Assembly: GCA_902825985.1 (NCBI GenBank) | Contig: CADEDC010000060.1 | Span: 1 to 36,054, forward strand | Length of the DNA stretch: 36,054 nt | Origin: an uncultured Acidobacteriota bacterium | GTDB taxonomy: Bacteria > Acidobacteriota > Vicinamibacteria > Vicinamibacterales > CAVVIG01 | Reading direction: 5' to 3' | Part shown: positions 33,411-36,054 of the stretch, piece after piece | Layout: every line of letters begins with the position of its first letter | Numbering within the stretch: the first letter of the stretch is position 1 | Translations under genes and position numbers: made by a program | Notes under the pieces: generated by a model | Told to the model about the DNA's origin: nothing | Databases searched by the model: none | What the model saw: only the letters and a program-made list of their open reading frames with translations

Positions 33411-34175
33411 ATGGCTCTTGCCCGCGCTGACCTCGAATCGCTGCTCCGCACCCGCCACCTCGATCGGACGCTGACCACCGCCCAGCCGGTCCGGGCGGCT
33501 GATCCTGAATACGCCACCGCCCCCACCGGTGTTGACCGGCTGGATGCCTGTCTCGATGGCGGGCTGCCACGTGGGCAGCTGTCTGAGCTTATCGGTCCGC
33601 GGACGTCGGGCCGTATGACCCTTCTCGTCCAGTTGATCGCGGCCGCCACCCGCCGCGGCGAACTGGTCGCCCTCGTCGATGCCCTCGACATGCTCGACGT
33701 GGCATCGCTGGCCGCGGCTGGGGTCGCGCTCGACCGCCTTCTCTGGATCCGCGGGCATGTGGTGGTGCATGCCGGGCCCTGTCGCGACCTGAATCAGCGG
33801 GCGATGGAGCAGGCGATTCGGGCGCTGTCGCTCGTCCTCCAGGCCGGCAATTTCGGTCTCGTCGTCATGGATGTCGCTGAAGCGCCGCACGATGCCATCC
33901 GCCGGCTGCCGTTCACGACCTGGCTGCGGCTGCAGCGCATGGTCGAGGGCAGTCAGACGAGCGCCCTGCTCGTCGGCACTGCGCCCATCGCGCGCAGTCC
34001 GGCGGGGCTGACGCTGAAACTGGACGTGGCGTCGAGGGCCGGCGTGTGCCTGCCAGCCCCGATGGGTTCCGCCAGCCATGTCGGGCAGGTGCAGGGCCGC
34101 GTGATTCGGGCGCGGGCGCCTGTGCCATCGGATACCCGCGCGACATTCGCCACGCAGGGGCATGTGCATGTCTGA
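33411..34175 (+). CDS. imuA: ImuA, RecA-like accessory protein of the mutasome
   Basis: A 254-residue RecA-fold protein required with ImuB and DnaE2 for damage-induced mutagenesis. The opening LARADLESLLRTRHLDRTLTT is followed by GVDRLDACLDGGLPRGQLSELIG. The phosphate-binding loop position reads GPRTSGRMT, with Arg where the Walker A lysine is expected, so ATP use is doubtful. LVVMDVAEA is the Walker B-like strand. The start at ATG 33411 lies 28 bases after the predicted transcript start. Its end overlaps imuB by eight bases. The identification rests on sequence and on the classic imuA-imuB-dnaE2 order. Confidence 0.9.
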   Translation: MALARADLESLLRTRHLDRTLTTAQPVRAADPEYATAPTGVDRLDACLDGGLPRGQLSELIGPRTSGRMTLLVQLIAAATRRGELVALVDALDMLDVASLAAAGVALDRLLWIRGHVVVHAGPCRDLNQRAMEQAIRALSLVLQAGNFGLVVMDVAEAPHDAIRRLPFTTWLRLQRMVEGSQTSALLVGTAPIARSPAGLTLKLDVASRAGVCLPAPMGSASHVGQVQGRVIRARAPVPSDTRATFATQGHVHV

Positions 34176-35766
34176 CCGGCGTCGTCCCGCGTATGCGTGT
34201 CTCTATGTCCCGCCGGGGCGGGCGTCGGACGATTCGTGCGATCCGGCGGCGCTCCTCGAGATTGCGCAGGCCTTCTCACCACGTTACGAACGGCATCACG
34301 ACCGCCTGATTGCGATCGATGTCACAGGACTCGAGCGCCTGATGCGGCCGGTCGCCCGCCAGGCGCAGCGGCCCCAGCTGCCCGTGGTCGGCCCGCCGTC
34401 CAGGCCCGACCGGGCCGACGTGTTCGGGTCCGGGTCGGAATTCGTGGACGTGGCGTGGCGGACCCTGGGGCAGGAACTGTTGCGGGCGACGATCGAGAAG
34501 CAGACGCGCGCGCACGTGGCGGTGGCCGGCACGCGGGTCGCGGCACTGGTGCTGGCGCACGCGCGTCCTGGCCTGACCGTCGCGACCGCTGGACAGGAGG
34601 CGAGCGCCCTGGCAGCGATCCCGCTCGATGTGCTCGCGCCGGTGGCCGAGGCGGTGCTGCGGCCCCCATCGCCAATGACGCGGCAGGCGAGCCCCGATCA
34701 CCGCACCGGACAGGCGGAACAGGTCGGGATGGCCACCTTCACGCGCTGGGCGTTACGGACGCTGGGAGACATTGCGGCGTTGCCGGCCGCGGCGCTCACC
34801 GCCCGGCTCGGCCGCCAGGCGTTGGCCTGGCAGGCGATTGCCCGCGGCGAAGACGTCCGTCCGCTCGTGCCGTCCGAACCGGAAGAGCGGTTCGAAGGCA
34901 CGCTCGATCTCGAGTGGCCGATCGAGGGGCTCGAACCGTTGTCGTTCGTGCTCACGCGACTGCTCGAACCGCTCTCCACCCAGCTCGAGCGGCGGGATCG
35001 CGGGGCGGCCGTCCTGCACGTGCTGCTCGATCTCGTGTCGCGTGAGGTTCACGCGCGTCATCTGCAGCTGCCGTCCCCGATCCGTGACGTCCGCACGCTG
35101 CGGACGCTGGCGCTGCTCGACATCGAATCCCATCCACCGGCCGGCGCCATCGATCGTGTGACGGTCGTCATCGACCCGACACCGGGGCGGATCGTCCAGC
35201 ACACGCTGTTCACGCGCGCCCTGCCGACGCCGGAGCGGCTCTCGACGCTGCTCGCGCGTCTGGCGGCCGTCATCGGCAGCGATCGGGTCGGGGCACCGGC
35301 GGTCATGGACACGTATCGTCCGGGAGCGTTTGCGATGACACCGTTTGCAACCGAACACCACCCGGGCATCCACCCGGCGTCCGCCGTTTCCCAGCCGGCG
35401 CCGGCGGTGTGGGGCAGCGACACTGGCGCGGCGAGGGCGGGGCACCCGTCGGCATCGGCCAGCGGGACGCCGATTGTGGCATTGCGACGGTGCCGGCAGC
35501 CGGTCCCCGCGCGGGTCGTGGTCGAGGCGGGACGGCCGGTGCGGGTGACGAGCGATCGCCGCGGCTTCAGTGGCGGCGCAGTGCTGGCCGCCGAGGGTCC
35601 GTGGCGTACCTCGGGTCACTGGTGGGACGAGGCGTCGCCGGCGGCCGTCATGGCGGGCCCATGGGATCGCGATGAATGGGAGGTTGCACTGACCGACGGC
35701 GCTCGATATCGGGTGTTTCGCGATCGCGCAGCCAACGCCTGGTTCATTGACGGGATGTTCGACTGA
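34168..35766 (+). CDS. imuB: ImuB, inactive Y-family polymerase-like hub of the mutasome
   Basis: A 532-residue Y-family-like protein that in other bacteria recruits DnaE2 and ImuA to the sliding clamp and lacks polymerase activity. The N-terminus has RPAYACLYVPPGR where active enzymes have a metal-binding aspartate. The thumb-like part is LRTLGDIAALPAAALTARLG, near residues 193-212, and the little-finger region follows. QHTLF at residues 344-348 resembles the clamp-binding pentapeptide. A Pro/Ala/Ser-rich linker at about 400-440 leads to a C-terminal region (FSGGAVLAAEGPWRTSGHWW) typical of ImuB. ATG 34168 is preferred to 34162 on ribosome-binding-site spacing; it overlaps imuA as ATGTCTGA. 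Confidence 0.9.
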   Translation: MSDRRRPAYACLYVPPGRASDDSCDPAALLEIAQAFSPRYERHHDRLIAIDVTGLERLMRPVARQAQRPQLPVVGPPSRPDRADVFGSGSEFVDVAWRTLGQELLRATIEKQTRAHVAVAGTRVAALVLAHARPGLTVATAGQEASALAAIPLDVLAPVAEAVLRPPSPMTRQASPDHRTGQAEQVGMATFTRWALRTLGDIAALPAAALTARLGRQALAWQAIARGEDVRPLVPSEPEERFEGTLDLEWPIEGLEPLSFVLTRLLEPLSTQLERRDRGAAVLHVLLDLVSREVHARHLQLPSPIRDVRTLRTLALLDIESHPPAGAIDRVTVVIDPTPGRIVQHTLFTRALPTPERLSTLLARLAAVIGSDRVGAPAVMDTYRPGAFAMTPFATEHHPGIHPASAVSQPAPAVWGSDTGAARAGHPSASASGTPIVALRRCRQPVPARVVVEAGRPVRVTSDRRGFSGGAVLAAEGPWRTSGHWWDEASPAAVMAGPWDRDEWEVALTDGARYRVFRDRAANAWFIDGMFD

Positions 35767-35841
35767 CCTCGGCCCAGCCGGACTGGCCGGCCGACCTGGC
35801 CTGGCAGGCCGGGTGTCTGGCTTGACCCCTGACGGGATCCC

Positions 35842-36054
35842 GTGTACATCGAACTCCACACCGCATCGGCATTCAGCTTCCTGCGGGGCGCCTCGCTGCC
35901 GGAAGCGCTGGTCGAGCGTGCCGCGTCGCTCGGGTACCCAGCGCTGGCGCTGCTCGATGCCGACGGTGTGTACGGACTGCCGCGCTTCCACAAGGCGGCC
36001 CTCGCAGCCGGCATCAAGCCGATCGTCGGCGCGGAGCTCACGCTTGATCTTGGG
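35842..36054 (+). CDS. dnaE2: error-prone DNA polymerase DnaE2 (ImuC), N-terminal fragment
   Basis: The first 71 residues of a DnaE-type polymerase are present before the right edge. They begin with the PHP-domain signature YIELHTASAFSFLRGASLPE and continue ERAASLGYPALALLDADGVY, then GIKPIVGAELTL. The ASAFSFLRGAS wording after the first His is typical of DnaE2, and the place right after imuB confirms it. GTG 35842 is the only fitting start; the ribosome-binding site is weak. Seventy-five bases, GC-rich and featureless, separate it from imuB. Confidence 0.9.
   Translation, partial: MYIELHTASAFSFLRGASLPEALVERAASLGYPALALLDADGVYGLPRFHKAALAAGIKPIVGAELTLDLG

Noticed and set aside
33210..34169. Possible 320-residue N-terminal extension of the MFS transporter
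   Set aside because: The frame stays open, but it would cover the imuA promoter and most of imuA on the other strand. It reads as low-complexity sequence, and the transporter is already of normal length from 33209.

Overview
The window is a GC-rich, tightly packed bacterial chromosome segment. An Oar-type TonB-dependent receptor with an N-terminal carboxypeptidase-regulatory-like domain, a DUF47-Pit pair, an esterase-like phytase and an imuA-imuB-dnaE2 cassette together suggest an Acidobacteriota genome, possibly of the Vicinamibacteria type. This is inference; no rRNA or other strict taxonomic marker is present. I see no tRNA, rRNA, CRISPR array, insertion sequence or phage gene. No gap between genes exceeds 300 bases.

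Layout. 1-3402 (minus): the start of polyphosphate kinase ppk1, then a pyruvate-kinase-like protein. 3575-5802 (plus): a small secreted cytochrome c and a HAD phosphatase/P-loop ATPase fusion. 5790-9779 (minus): a four-gene, end-overlapping operon of PHP phosphoesterase, glycosyltransferase, membrane protein and glycosyltransferase. 9937-11028: a DUF155/RMD1-like protein. 11146-14006: pstS-pstC-pstA, with no pstB anywhere in the window. 14217-17614 (minus): secreted phytase-like protein, PhoU, and glycerophosphodiester phosphodiesterase. 17767-17985: a small winged-helix-like protein. 18034-24994 (minus): a secreted protein of unknown function, alkaline phosphatase, glgC, and a large Oar-like TonB receptor. 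25223-26839 (plus): DUF47 and Pit phosphate transporter. 26856-30053 (minus): DUF3891, PhoB and PhoR. 30238-33209: a glycine-zipper protein, a NicO/UreH-like transporter, CrcB and an MFS exporter. 33411-36054: the imuA-imuB-dnaE2 mutagenesis cassette, cut at the right edge.

How it fits together. About half the genes handle phosphate: sensing (PhoR, PhoB, PhoU), uptake (PstSCA, Pit), scavenging (alkaline phosphatase, phytase-like protein, GDPD) and storage (Ppk). Reading the promoters by eye, I find one recurring architecture: 7-base repeats at 11-base steps ending 15-17 bases before a -10 hexamer. In five promoters the outermost repeat is GTTT(A/T)C followed by A, C or G, and starts 49 or 50 bases before the -10. 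Those five drive pstS, alkaline phosphatase, the phytase-like protein, the Oar-like receptor and the PHP/glycosyltransferase operon. Shorter versions precede phoU and DUF47-pit. I interpret these as Pho boxes for the PhoB encoded here. That makes two otherwise anonymous systems candidate members of the phosphate-starvation response: a TonB-dependent outer-membrane receptor and a glycosyltransferase operon that could make phosphorus-free glycolipids. The second notable element is a perfect TTTCGCC-N4-GGCGAAA palindrome at the predicted transcription start of imuA, a candidate SOS operator.
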